From Crotalaria pallida (taxonomy: Eukaryota > Streptophyta > Magnoliopsida > Fabales > Fabaceae): a DNA stretch of 64,000 nt. A program made the position numbers and the translations under genes. Shown in pieces: positions 1 to 10,949 of this stretch; the first letter of the stretch is position 1, and each line of letters opens with the position of its first letter. The DNA lies in the NCBI GenBank assembly GCA_037953625.1, contig CM075650.1, positions 18,605,501 through 18,669,500 on the forward strand, given 5' to 3'. The notes below the pieces were generated by a model, which did no database searches, was not told where the DNA came from, and saw only the letters and a list, made by a program, of their open reading frames with translations.

Positions 1-457
1 AAAGCCTCTGAAAAATATATGATGCAACAATTATAATCGATTACCTGACCAATGTAATCGATTACTTCCATAAGAAAGTAACTGATTAACACAAATCACT
101 TAATCGATTACAACCTCTCTGATTTTTCTATGATGCAACAAAGTTAATCGATTACTTTAGCAAATAATCGATTACTCCCTCTTGCACACATATAAATATA
201 CAGAGTTTTGTAACATCAATTATTTTACTAAGGTTAAATGCAGAAAATACATTTTTCATGCAAAAACACGTTTTTCTTCTTCTCTCTAAAATGAAAAACT
301 TATTGGCTTTGTAACTACTTAAAGAAACAGAACTTCATTACCTTACATTTGATCTAAAGATAAGGCTTCTATTCTATGCTTGCTTGAGTCTTCAATCTTC
401 TAGACTTGCACTTGTGAGCTTGAACTTGAGTTGGTTTGTTATCATCAAAACATATAA
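1..457. repeat. LTR-like fragment with palindrome cluster
   Basis: No gene. Five copies of the 10-bp palindrome TAATCGATTA lie within the first 175 bases (34-43, 55-64, 101-110, 145-154, 165-174), interleaved with the word GATGCAACAA. The same combination, in reverse complement, occurs in the solo LTR at 44.9-45.2 kb, so this is probably a piece of a related LTR. The rest is AT-rich with pyrimidine runs and ends in a stretch resembling the untranslated leader of a retroelement. It joins the truncated gypsy pol without a recognisable boundary. The window starts inside it, so its left limit is unknown. Confidence 0.5.
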
Positions 458-3400
458 TTGTATCCCTTTGAAGTCCATAGAGAGTTTGAAACATGCCTTC
501 CAACCAGCTTGACTTCCAACAACCCCTACCCCTACACCCCAACCTTTCCCGCCTTCACTAAACTACTAGACAAATTTCCTAATGTTTTTCAACACCCCAC
601 CAGCCTTCCCCCCACACGTCCCCATGACCATCATATTCCCTTAATCCCCAATTCAGCCCCAATCAACTCTAAACCATACCATTACCCACATGCCCAAAAA
701 GCTACCATTACCACTTTAGTTCAAGAGATGATTAGAGAAGGAATTATTAAACCTAGCACTAGTCCATTTTCTTCACCAATTTTATTAGTTCAAAAAAAAG
801 ATGGCACGTGGCGATTTTGTGTGGATTATCACACATTAAACGCTATAACAATCAAAGACAGTTTTCCCATGCCTACGATCGATGAATTACTGGACGAATT
901 ACATGATGCTACCATTTTTTCTAAAATTGATTTAAGGTCCGGTTATCATCAGATCCGGGTTTCTCCTCAAGATACTCACAAAACAGCTTTTCGGACTCTG
1001 GATGGGCACTACGAGTTTCTCGTAATGCCCTTCTGGCTCACCAACGCCCCCTCCTCATTTCAGGCAGCAATGAATGACCTTCTTCGCCCTCACCTAAGGC
1101 GGTTTGTTTTAGTTTTTTTCGACGATATTTTAATTTATAGTTCCTGCCTTGAAGCTCATTTACAGCACCTGCATGTTGTTTTATCTTTATTAGATACTAA
1201 CCAATTTTACGCTAAATTATCTAAGTGTACTTTTGGTGTTAATTCCATTAGCTACCTAGGGCATGTAATTTCAGCATGTGTGGTTAGCCCCGATCCGGAC
1301 AAAATTAAAGCCATTGAGGATTGGCCTCCCCCACGATCTCTCACTCAACTCCGCAGTTTTTTGGGCCTCACCGGTTTTTATGGAAAGTTTGTTAAAAAAT
1401 TATGCCACTCTCGCCTCTCCTCTCACCGACCTACTCAAAAAAAATGCTTTTACATGGTCCAAGATGGCTCGGTTGGCCTTTACAAATTTACAACAAGCGA
1501 TGGTAGGAACCTCTGTCCTTAAATTGTCGGATTTCACCAAGATCTTTGAAGTGGAAACTGATGCATCGGGTATCACTATCGGGGCTGTTTTTTCTCAAGA
1601 TGGACACCCTTTGGCTTTCTTCAGCAAAAAGATGTCACCCCGAATGCAGGCTGCATCCGCTTATATCCGGGAAATGTTTGCAGTAACTGAATCTGTCAAA
1701 AAATGGAGGCAATATTTAATAGGAAGGCATTTCAGAATTCTAACAGATCAGCAAAGCTTAAAGCATTTAATGACACAAACACTTCATACACCAGAGCAGC
1801 AAAAATGGGCAACAAAACTGATTGGATTCAGCTATGACATAGTGTATAGACCAGGAAAAACTAACCGGGTGGCTGATGCCCTCTTCCGCTGTCAAACGGA
1901 TGATACTCCCATCCTCGCAGCACTTTCATCACCACTTCCAACCGTGCTTTCTCAACTCATGCAGTTTTATACCTCATCAGATGGTCAACAACTTATTCAG
2001 AAATATACAACTCAGAATCAGATGAAGCAGTACTTTACATTTTCAAATGGTTTACTACACTACAAAGACAGATTATTCATACCTGACCTTCCGGGGTTGC
2101 GCGAATCCATTATATCTGAGTTTCATAGCTCTCCTCTGGGTGCTCACTCAAGCCTCAAACCCACTCTCGCACGCCTCGCCTCTTGTTGCTATTGGCCTGA
2201 TCTCTACACCCAAACTAAAGCTCTCCTTCAATCTTGTCCGACCTGTCAAACCAGCAAATACTTGCCATAGAAACAGCAAGGGTTATTACAACCTCTTCCA
2301 ACACCAGCACAAGTATGGGAGGATATTTCTATGGACTTTATTGTAGCCTTACCCTCTTCTCATGGTCACACTGCTATATGGGTCATTGTTGACCGCTTGA
2401 CCAAGTACTCACACTTCGTGGCTCTTCCATCAAAGTTCTCGGCTGAACAGCTTGCTGCTCGTTTTGTCACAGATATCATTCGTTTGCATGGGGTGCCAAG
2501 ATCCATCGTCTCTGACCGAGATAAGATCTTCCTCGGTCATTTTTGGAAAGAGCTTTTCCGCCTACAAGGGACAACATTGAAATACAGCTCATCTTATCAT
2601 CCAGAGACAGACGGACAAACTGAGGTTGTAAATCGATGTCTCGAAACATACATGAGGTGTTTCACCAGCGAAAATCCTCGTACATGGTTTCATTTTTTGC
2701 CCTTTGCCGAATACTGGTTCAACACAACCCACCACTCCTCCATCAAGATGTCTCCTTTTCAAGCACTGTACGGTCGTCCCCCTCCTTCCCTCAAAGACTA
2801 TATCCCAGGCAGTACCTTCATACGCACTCTGGACTCTACATTATCATAGCGACAACAATTACTAGCAGATCTCAAATTTTATCTCTCAAGAGCAACACAA
2901 AGAATGAAAGCACAGGCAGATACCAAAAGAAAAGATGTTACCTTTCAAGTTGGTGATTGGGTTTTGCTAAAGCTTCAGCCTCATCGACAATCATCCCTCC
3001 ACCGTCGTTCCTCTCAGAAACTCGCTCGTCGTTACTACGGTCCGTACAGATTTGTGGAACGAGTCGGTGCGGTGGAGTACCACCTGGATCTACCAAGCAC
3101 CTCACGTATCCACGACGTTTTCCATGTGGGTCTGCTTCGCCGCTTCTATGGCAACCCACTTGCTACTTTTGTGCCCCTCCCCACAAGCGTTAGTGACGGC
3201 ATCGTTAATGATAGCCTCGGTGTTACCCCATCACAGCCAGGGATCGACAGCCATGAGAACTCAACGGGGCCACGGCGTGGTGGGTTACAAGCCTCCGCAA
3301 GTGACAGCAGCGGTGTTGTCGCAAGGGAGAGCAAAATAGATGGGAGTGACAAAAACATGGCCCTGAGGAGTGAAGTGTTTAAGAACTACCATGAGGGGAG

Positions 3401-3567
3401 TGTTGCTCCGGTTAAAAAAAAAAAAAGAGAAGATGAGCGATGCTCTGAATGAGAAAAGAGAGACTTGCAGAGAACTTGTTGAGAGTGGTTCTCTGTCCTT
3501 GAACAATGAAAAGAGTGTTATGTTTTCTAAGTACAAAAGTGAAGAGAGTGATCAATTTTCAAAGTAA
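458..3567 (+). pseudogene. Ty3/gypsy pol pseudogene (RT-RNase H-integrase)
   Basis: The RT spans about 700-1350, with catalytic FFDD in FVLVFFDDILIYSS near 1120. RNase H begins near 1555 (ETDASG) and contains TDQQSLKHL near 1745. The integrase zinc-binding part ends with CPTCQTSK near 2255. The integrase core runs from 2331 (MDFIVALP, then DRLTKYSHF, SDRD and a PETDGQTE segment). The C-terminal part near 2950 has GDWVLLKLQPHR. Breaks: a frame change at an A-run near 1395-1400 between RT and RNase H, in-frame stops at 2268-2270 and 2847-2849, and another frame change at the A-run near 3412-3425. No chromodomain is recognisable. Non-functional. Confidence 0.9.
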
Positions 3568-3867
3568 AAAAGAAACCTTATCTCTGCCCCTTCACGTGAC
3601 TCTCCCCAGCTGTCCCTCGAGCCGCACAACACGTGGGTTACAGCTCCACCCATGTTGACCACTTACCCAACGGCTCCTTCTTTAGGGTTCCCCACTCCAG
3701 AATCTTCTCTTGCTCCTTTATGCGGGCCGGGTTCACAAGCCCATATCAGCAACACACTAGCAGTTTCTTCTACCCTTGAGGACAAGGGTTCACTTGAAGA
3801 GGAGGGCAATGATGGGCTGAAGGCCCGAGTTAGGAGGAAGCCCAAATGGTTTTCAGATTATGTTTAA
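458..3867 (+). mobile_element. 5'-truncated Ty3/gypsy chromovirus (Reina-like)
   Basis: Only pol and its 3' tail survive: gag and protease are absent, and no 5' LTR or primer-binding site is visible. Domain order reverse transcriptase, RNase H, integrase is diagnostic of Ty3/gypsy (Metaviridae). The RT wording (FCVDYHTLNAITIKD, then MPTIDELLDEL) is the style of Reina-type chromoviruses. The tail at 3652-3867 ends KPKWFSDYV, an ending I associate with legume gypsy polyproteins. Sequence at 3903 beginning TGTTGGGCC might start a 3' LTR, but no second copy is present to prove it. The element is dead. Confidence 0.85.
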
Positions 3868-4480
3868 AGTATTTATAACTTTATGTTCTTAAATATGTAG
3901 ATTGTTGGGCCTAGCCCTTTTATATTTCTCAGCCTAATCATGTCTAGGTTTCTTTTCCTTGTATTAAAGACTGCAGCGTGGCTGCTAGAGGTAAGTAAGA
4001 AGTGTTTTGTTTAATTTTATCCTTCTCTTTTCTCTCTTGTCTTCCCTTACATTCCCTCTTCTTAGATCAGCCTATCACGCTGTCGCACCCTCTCTCTGCT
4101 AGCCTCCACCGCCTCCGGCGTTGCGACGAATCGGGACCACCCGCAACCCAGCCGTCGTCACTGCTTCTTACGTCACCGTTTGTCATCTCCACCACCTTGA
4201 AGCTTACAGCGTCTTGCCTCACCATTGTTTTTGGGGAGTCGTACGAATCACGAACCGGACAACTGGAAAGCCATGGCCTCCATCTTCTCAGTTCGTCGAC
4301 GACATCTTCTGCGGGTTCAAACTGAACCGGTGGCTATGGGTCATTGCTCGCTGATGTATGCCGCCACTTGTAGTGGTGCTGCTTTCAGAACTAGAATTGA
4401 ACTTGTATGGTTGCCTCTGTTGCTTTGTATTGCGTTTTAATAATAATAATACTAATTTTAATATTAATAGTTTCTCTAGA
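3868..4480. other. Intergenic, no supported gene
   Basis: Holds a pyrimidine-rich stretch (4010-4070) and a moderately GC-rich patch (4070-4350) with short overlapping open frames in all three forward frames, none resembling a known protein. It may be the untranslated remainder of the gypsy element or a decayed first exon. An AT microsatellite-like run (AAT repeats) sits at 4439-4470, just before the FBL15 remnant. Confidence 0.4.
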
Positions 4481-4481
4481 C

Positions 4482-6684
4482 ATGTCTAATTGTTCATGTG
4501 TTAGTGATGAAACTCTGCGTGAAATAGCACAGCATTGTCCCAACCTTAGTGTTCTTAATGCATACTACTTCCCAAACATATCTTTAGAGGTATGCTTCAT
4601 AGTGTATGATCAATTTTTGCCTATATTGATCGAGTCTATTTTTTTTAGACAAGGTTGCTAACTTGCTTGTTTTCTTTTTGAAGTCTGTAAGACTGCCAAT
4701 GTTGACAGTTCTAAAACTTCATAGTTGTGAGGGCATCACTTCTGCCTCAATGGCTGCAATAGCTCATAGTACTATGTTGAAGGTTTGTAACTTGTCCTAG
4801 ATATTGTTGTTAATAATGTGTACAAATTGTTGGGTGTAGACTTCTAGGATGAGTAAATAATGACAGTGATGCTATTGCAGGTTTTGGAGCTGGACAACTG
4901 CAGTCTATGTCTTTGGACCTTCCTCGTTTGTAGAATATTAGATTGGTCCACTGTCGCAAGTATGTGTATTCTAATTCTTTTATTCATCTTTGTCTCTTTC
5001 TGTATAGCTTTGTCTACTTGTTGCTTAATTTCACATTCTCTCCTTGTTTTTCTGTATTGGCTTTTCTAACTCATTATCTGAATTTTTTCTCCTTGCTAGG
5101 TTTGCTGATTTAAACTGGAGGACTATAATGCTCTCTTCTATACTAGTGTCTAAATGCCCTCTGCTCCATCGTATCAACATTACTTCAAATGCACTTAAAG
5201 TATGCGTAGTAGTTATGTCTTACATTTTTGTTACCGTGCTCATGTATGCTATAGTAGTCTAAAGGATGGACTTTGTGACGATGCAGAAGTTACAATTGCA
5301 AAACCAGGATAGCTTAACCGCATTAGCTCTGCAATGCCAATCCTTACAAGAAGTGGACCTCTCCGAATGTGAATCTTTGACAAATTCTATATGTGATATT
5401 TTTAGTGATGGTGGAGGATGTCCCATGCTGAAATCTCTAGTTCTTGATAATTGTGAGGTACACTAATAAGTTCCTTTTTTTGTTCATTTACTTTGTTCTC
5501 TTTCCTAATTTGTTTATCCATGATTACACCAGTAGTATGTACTGAGTTACTGGAAAATCGCATTGGTTTTTCACTAAATCCATTCTACTCTTTTTTAGTC
5601 AGCTTAATGAGTAAGTGTGCATTAACTTATTAGCCGAAAATTAGAATTGTGGAGTTATTTTCATCGACGTCTTTTTTCACCTTTTTTATCTGTGACCGTG
5701 TTCTCTTTTAACCGTATGTTTCTTGAAGGGTTTTGTTGGTATATTTGCATAAGTATGAAGTATATGAAGTATCTGTGACCGCGTTCTCTTTTAAAATTTG
5801 TTCCTTTTTGTATATGAAGTATGAAGTATTAGTTGTGACAAAATCAGTTTAACAATATTTACATGAAAATATTTTAAAAATGGATTATGAATTATCAACT
5901 TTTCAGCTTGTGATAAATTAGTTTGTTGTGGTTCCTTCCCTGCCGTTGAAAAATGTTCTGCACTTATTGTCATTAATTATTTCCAACTCATCTTGTTGTC
6001 TTAATGAATTCAGAGTTTGACATCAGTTCAATTCACCAGCACCTCTTTAGTCAGTCTTTCCCTTGGTGGCTGTCGGCCAATTACTACTCTAGAGCTTATA
6101 TGTCCTGATCTAGAGAAAGTTGTTTTGGATGGTTGTGATCATTTGGAAAGAGCATCATTTTGTCCTGTAAGTGGTTTTCATATATTAGGTGATTCATATT
6201 TTGTTTTCCGTGTGACGAAACTTCTCATACCTTTTGATTTTATCATTGGTTGAATATGTTATTTTGTTACTAAAACTAATTTATTTTAGTATTAACTTTT
6301 CTACATGTTCATTTTGCTGCCTGCATGCTTTAAGAACAAGTTTATACTTTGCTAAGTAAGACATTTGATTTCCTCTATTCTCTCTAATGGCATTGGAAGT
6401 TGGTGCTTTTGGGTAAGGCTTGGGAGTAGTTGTACATAATACACTCAATGAGTTGACTTTTAGTGGTGCGGTATATAGTAGTTAGTGGCTGAGTGGATGT
6501 GTTCATTGTGCTCCTTAGGTTGGTCTTCGGTCTCTCAATTTAGGAATATTCCAAAATTGAATATACTCATCATTGAAGCATTGTGCATGGTCTCCCTTGA
6601 GTTGAAAGGATGTGGCATACTTTCTGAAGCATCAATCAACTGTCCACTCTTGACATCTCTGGATGCTTCCCTCATTGTTAGGCA
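4482..6684 (+). pseudogene. FBL15 (F-box/LRR protein 15, SLOMO-like) partial pseudogene
   Basis: Seven exon-like blocks encode consecutive leucine-rich repeats matching the middle of plant FBL15 (an SCF ubiquitin-ligase substrate receptor): 4482-4590 (SDETLREIAQHCPNLSVLNA), 4687-4782, 4882-4959, 5101-5199, 5288-5457 (SLQEVDLSECESLTNSICD), 6014-6168 and 6519-6680 (SLELKGCGILSEASINCP). Most blocks keep AG acceptor and GT donor dinucleotides at the expected places, so this is a genomic duplication, not a processed retrocopy. Disabling changes are a small deletion and a TAG in the third block (TAG near 4930) and a one-base deletion near 6549 in the last block. The F-box 5' exons and the 3' LRR exons are missing. 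Family assignment is by recognition of the LRR wording. Confidence 0.85.
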
Positions 6685-7034
6685 AGTTAGTTTGGTCATG
6701 TTTTTAACAACTAACGAGGATGTGATGCTAATTTTGTCGCAGATATTGTTGTTGCATGTATTAATTAGTCTTATTTTTTTCTCTCGAATGTCTAATGATG
6801 ACTTTTATTCATTATCCTTATTTTGAAATGTAACCTCATTTTTAATATAATCCAAATATCCATTCAAGTTGTGATCTTAATTTTGAAATGTATTTTGAGT
6901 GCTAGCATTCTTAATTTGCAGGTTCTATCTAGGGGTAGAACTACTGAAGTGTGAGAGCAATGAGCCCATTCTCAAATCCCTTTGGCATTACTCATATGTA
7001 ATTTTGTGCTGCTCCTTGAAGGTAATTTCTTATA

Positions 7035-7109
7035 CTCCCTCCGGTCCAAAATATGAGCACCCTTTTTGTGAGAGAGAGAAAGGGTGCTTATAATATGGAC
7101 CGGAGGGAG
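7035..7109. mobile_element. 75-bp Stowaway-like MITE
   Basis: A near-perfect hairpin with 13-bp ends CTCCCTCCGGTCC at 7035-7047 and its reverse complement at 7097-7109. The match continues inward through the ATATGAGCACCC arms. It is flanked by TA at 7033-7034 and 7110-7111, the Tc1/mariner target duplication. It is far shorter than the four related copies elsewhere in the window (about 240-290 bp). Confidence 0.85.
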
Positions 7110-7520
7110 TATTATTTCCATTTCCATAGGAATTTTGTTCAGAGTTCCTCCAGATTATGCAGCAGGTATAGTAAATTAAATTTGCATCTGATATTTTTCA
7201 TTGTTTTAGCTAAGTCAAGAGCATGTCCTTCTTATGTGGTTAAGATTTGTTACTTTCAAGTATAACACTTGTTAAGATTTGTCCTAGCTAGGTATATATT
7301 ATTGCTCAAGACTTTTTCCATTTCTCTATAACTTCTAACTATCATATCTTTGGTATGACATAAAGCATTTAATTTATTACATTGGTCATCCATTTTTTTT
7401 TATGCAGGTATCATTATCCAATATCACTATCTGTCGCTGCGGACATATGATGTGGAAAATGATGATGCAAGCGTTATTTTTTTTTGGTGAATGATGCAAG
7501 CTTTATTTAGATGTTATGGG

Positions 7521-7582
7521 ATTATTATTATTATTATTATTATTATTGTTGTTGTTGTTGTTGTTGTTATTATTATTATTAT
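7521..7582. repeat. ATT/GTT trinucleotide microsatellite
   Basis: An uninterrupted run of ATT units switching to GTT units and back to ATT. A second simple run, (TA)n, lies at 7715-7739. The stretch 7112-7800 contains no supported gene. Confidence 0.9.
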
Positions 7583-7804
7583 GCGCCTATGGTAGCAAAA
7601 CCATATCCATCCGAGTTATTTAGCTTGACTAAAATAAACTTTGTTGACGGTATGAGCTAGTAATTCAAGATTTTTAGCTACCAACAATACTATAGGATGT
7701 ACGTACACTGTTCATATATATATATATATATATATATATGAATGTTTCATTTCTGTTTGCCACTTGTTTTATTATGCCTGCATATATAATATGCATGTCT
7801 TAAT

Positions 7805-8194
7805 TCTTGCCAAGAAGCGATTCAAAAATTAACTCAGAGCTGTTAAAAAATTAATTCAAATCGGTTTAGAATAATAATTCAGAGCGGTTGAAAAATCAAT
7901 TCAGAGCGGTTCAAAAATTAATTCAGACCAGTTCAAAATAATTATTCAGAGCGGTTCAAAAATTAATTCAGAGCGATTCAAAAGAATTATTCAGACTGGT
8001 TCACAAATTAATTTAGAGCGGTTCATTTTTAAGTTTCAGAGCGGTTAATAACCAGTCTCGTTCATGTAAACAAGACCGGTTCATAACTGCTCTTGTTTAA
8101 CATGTATTTTTTACAACACGATCTTTTAGACCGGTGTGAAACCGCTCTGAAACATGGTTCGGAACCGGTCTGAAAAAGCTTACTTGTAGTAGTG
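7805..8194. mobile_element. CACTA transposon right end (element A)
   Basis: Ends in CTTGTAGTAGTG, the reverse complement of a CACTACTACAAG terminal inverted repeat. For about 350 bp inside the end there are roughly ten copies of a subterminal repeat (core CAGAGCGGTTCAAAA with AATTAATT spacers) in both orientations, typical of CACTA transposase-binding regions. No left end and no transposase are visible, so this is a truncated or partly deleted copy. Confidence 0.72.
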
Positions 8195-9101
8195 AATAAA
8201 CCAATATAGCAAACCAGCAAAACCAACAATAAACAAAAATAGCAATGAACAATGAAAATCAAAACCGAAAAAAAAAACCACCTTTGAGAGGGGGAACCAG
8301 TCAAGAGAATGTAGTGGCTCGACGGTGGAGCGCAACAACAGTGGCGCAAGTGGCTTGGCAGTGGGGCTGTGATAGTGATGTTGCTGGGTGGCATGACAGC
8401 AGGGGTGGCACGCGATAGCAAGACAGCAGCGCACACGACAACAACGCAACAATCACAGGGTAGCTCAGCGATCACCAGACAATAGTGGCACGATAGCAGA
8501 GACGGTAGTGACAGAAGCAGTGGCGGAGGGCAGCGGTGATGGAGGGCAGAATTGACGGATTTGTCTGAGCACGTTTACGTTTGATGAGAGGGAAGAGAGA
8601 AAGACACGGTTTTGTATGATGGAAATAGAAATACAACGCCAATTAGGTTTTATTTGAGTTTTTTTATTTGGGTTTAAACAATTATAAAAAAATATGGTTA
8701 GCGCAGGAGTGAAGGAAAACTATGATAGAAAATGTGACAAAAAAAAAGACACCGCGTTATGAAGATGACGTTGTCATCTTTGAAAAAAAAAAAGGCGTAA
8801 AAAAATGACAGCGCCGTTCTAAAACAGCGTTGTGAAAATGTGACCAATAAAAACAACAATAACGCATTATGAAGATGATGTTGTCATCTTTGAAAAAAAG
8901 ACAGACACGCTTTAAAATGGTGTTGTCTTATAAAGAAGTGAGAAAATTAACAGCACCTGACAACGATAGCGTTGTCATTTTACGTTAAAGATAACACTAA
9001 GTAAACATGGCATTGTTAATAATTCCGTGTGAATTTTTCGCAACTCTTTCTAAAAAGGCCTTGTTGAATGGGCGCTGTTAATATGCAATTCTGGTGTAGT
9101 G
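8195..9101. mobile_element. CACTA transposon right end (element B)
   Basis: Terminates in CAATTCTGGTGTAGTG at 9086-9101, the reverse complement of a CACTACACCAGAATTG end. Inside it (8700-9080) a GC-containing word related to GACAACGCTGTT recurs many times in both orientations as subterminal repeats. The insertion interrupts the LTR that resumes at 9102, so B landed in the gypsy element's 3' LTR. 8195-8640 is internal filler; its minus-strand open frames match nothing I recognise. The left end is not found. Confidence 0.7.
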
Positions 9102-9133
9102 AATATTGATATTTAAATTTAGTTGGTGTTGCA
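9102..9133 (-). repeat. Truncated 3' LTR stub
   Basis: Thirty-two bases matching the start of the LTR at 13054-13085 (shared AATATTGATATTTAAATT). It is cut by the CACTA end at 9101. Confidence 0.75.
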
Positions 9134-9790
9134 ATCTCCCCCACTTAAAGATATTTTGTCCTCAAAATTCGAGTTAAAAATTTTAAATGAAATTTTGTTT
9201 CTAAAAATATTTATTATTCTCCCTCACTTAAGATTTTTCATATTCCAAAAATTCATTTTAGAAAACATAAATAGTTTTTAAACAAATTGTTTCCGCTACG
9301 CACTCTGATTACCTTAACACGAATGATGGAATATCAATATACCTTCATTTCTTAATAATTGAAAACATTGGGGGGGAGTAATCCTAATATTACATTCCAT
9401 TAATAATGAAATCACACTTTTCCGATATAATCTTTCACAAAAAAGATCATACGACATATCTTTAGGTTAAATGAACCTAAAGACAAGAATATTTGTCACC
9501 ATCATATATAGCTAAGTAGTTAAGTTCTAGAGATTGTGTATTTCCGTTGGAGCGACAATTATTTGTCCTATCCCGTTGATTATTATTTTCTCTAGTCTCA
9601 ACTAACTTTCTTACTCTATAGTGTTCAATAATATTTACCACATCCAATTGTGGTAAGGGCTTATTAAAAAAATTTGGTCTAATATCTTCTTTAGAAATTT
9701 AAACTATCAAAAGGATTTATTTAACGTAATCGAAATATTAAAGATTACGTTAAATCAGGATTAAAAAGTATTAAATAAACACAGGTTTAC

Positions 9791-10789
9791 CTATATCAGC
9801 ATCGGATTCAGAACCTTGAAAAGTAAATACTTTCCCTTGCACCTTGGGCTTCTTGTTGTTGTCCACCTTTTTTCCTTTATTCTCTGGTCAATATGGAGAA
9901 TAGTGTCCCAACTATCTATAGTTGAAACAAACTCCCTTTGAAACCCAGAAATACGGCTCAAAATGATGTCTTCCACATTCTCCACACTGAGGTGGGTTGG
10001 TGATAACCTTATCATTCCCTTTTCCACTTTCATTTCCATGAATATTTTCTCGTTGGGGTTCTTCAAATATTGACTCTTCGAGTTGTCCTTCTTGCTTTTC
10101 ATATTGATTTCTCATCTCTTTAGCCTTTCTCTTCTTTTGAACTCGAATATTTCTTTCATAAACATTCTTTGCGTTCAAATCATCTTCATAAATCCGGCGC
10201 ATATTTACTAACATCGGGAAACTTCGTATCCTTTGATAATTGAAGGATGGCTAAGGTTCGGGAGTAATCCATTTTCAAACTTAACACATTTGGTCCTCTC
10301 GTCTGGGTTATACTGGAATTAGGGAGAGTACTTTATCGGTTCCTCAAATTTGACAACATGCTCTCCAACACTCAAGTCCCCTTGTTTTAATTCCAAAAAT
10401 ACAACTTCTTTCTTTCTTCTTACATTTTCAGGGAAATACTTTTCCAGAAATCTTTCTTTGAATATTTCCCGGGTGATGCGTTGTTGCTCAGCTTCTAACA
10501 GTTGTTTGGCATGATCCCACCATGCCTCAGCTTCACCATTCAACATGTAGGTTGCAAAGGTGACCTTTTGCTCAGCAGTGTACATCATCGTCCAAAAGAT
10601 CTTTTGAATTTCTTAAAGTCATCTTTGTGCTTCATATGGATTATAATCTCCTTCAAACCTTGGTGGGTCGTTCTTCCTAAATTTGACAATCCATAAAATT
10701 CATTTCACCCTGTTGATTGGGTTGAATAACATTTCCAGGATTCTAGCAATCCTTTCAAGAAGTTGGTTAGTAGTCCTATTTGCCAGTTG
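9791..10789 (-). pseudogene. gag pseudogene of Ty3/gypsy element
   Basis: Retrotransposon Gag: the block ATYMLNGEAEAWWDHAKQLL (about 10560-10500) is followed by KYFPENVRRKKEVVFLELKQ and a zinc-knuckle-like CGECGRHHFEPY near 9985. The original start context near 10789 now reads CTG instead of ATG. The frame then changes several times (segments 10588-10319, 10214-9912 and 10102-9791 lie in different frames), so no full protein can be made. No pol follows: 9147-9790 is AT-rich with no recognisable domain. Confidence 0.82.
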
Positions 10790-10949
10790 ATACTTGCACT
10801 AATAAAATAGTGGGTTGAGTTCCCAAAATAAATAAGTAAAATAGTGTGTAAACAAAAACTTTTTCAACAAAAAGAGTTATCTCAAAAGCTTTACTTCATT
10901 TAAAACATTTTTTAATTACAAATAAGCCTGAGTGTAAAATACCCAAAAC

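Noticed and set aside
2938..3536. Several minus-strand and off-frame ORFs at the 3' end of the gypsy pol
   Set aside because: Shadows of the pol reading frame.
3903..4020. Possible 3' LTR beginning TGTTGGGCC for the truncated gypsy element
   Set aside because: No purine tract directly before it, no second copy and no closing terminus, so it was not annotated as an LTR.
8062..8475. 137- and 90-codon minus-strand frames
   Set aside because: Lie within CACTA end B filler and cross the terminus of element A; no recognisable domain.
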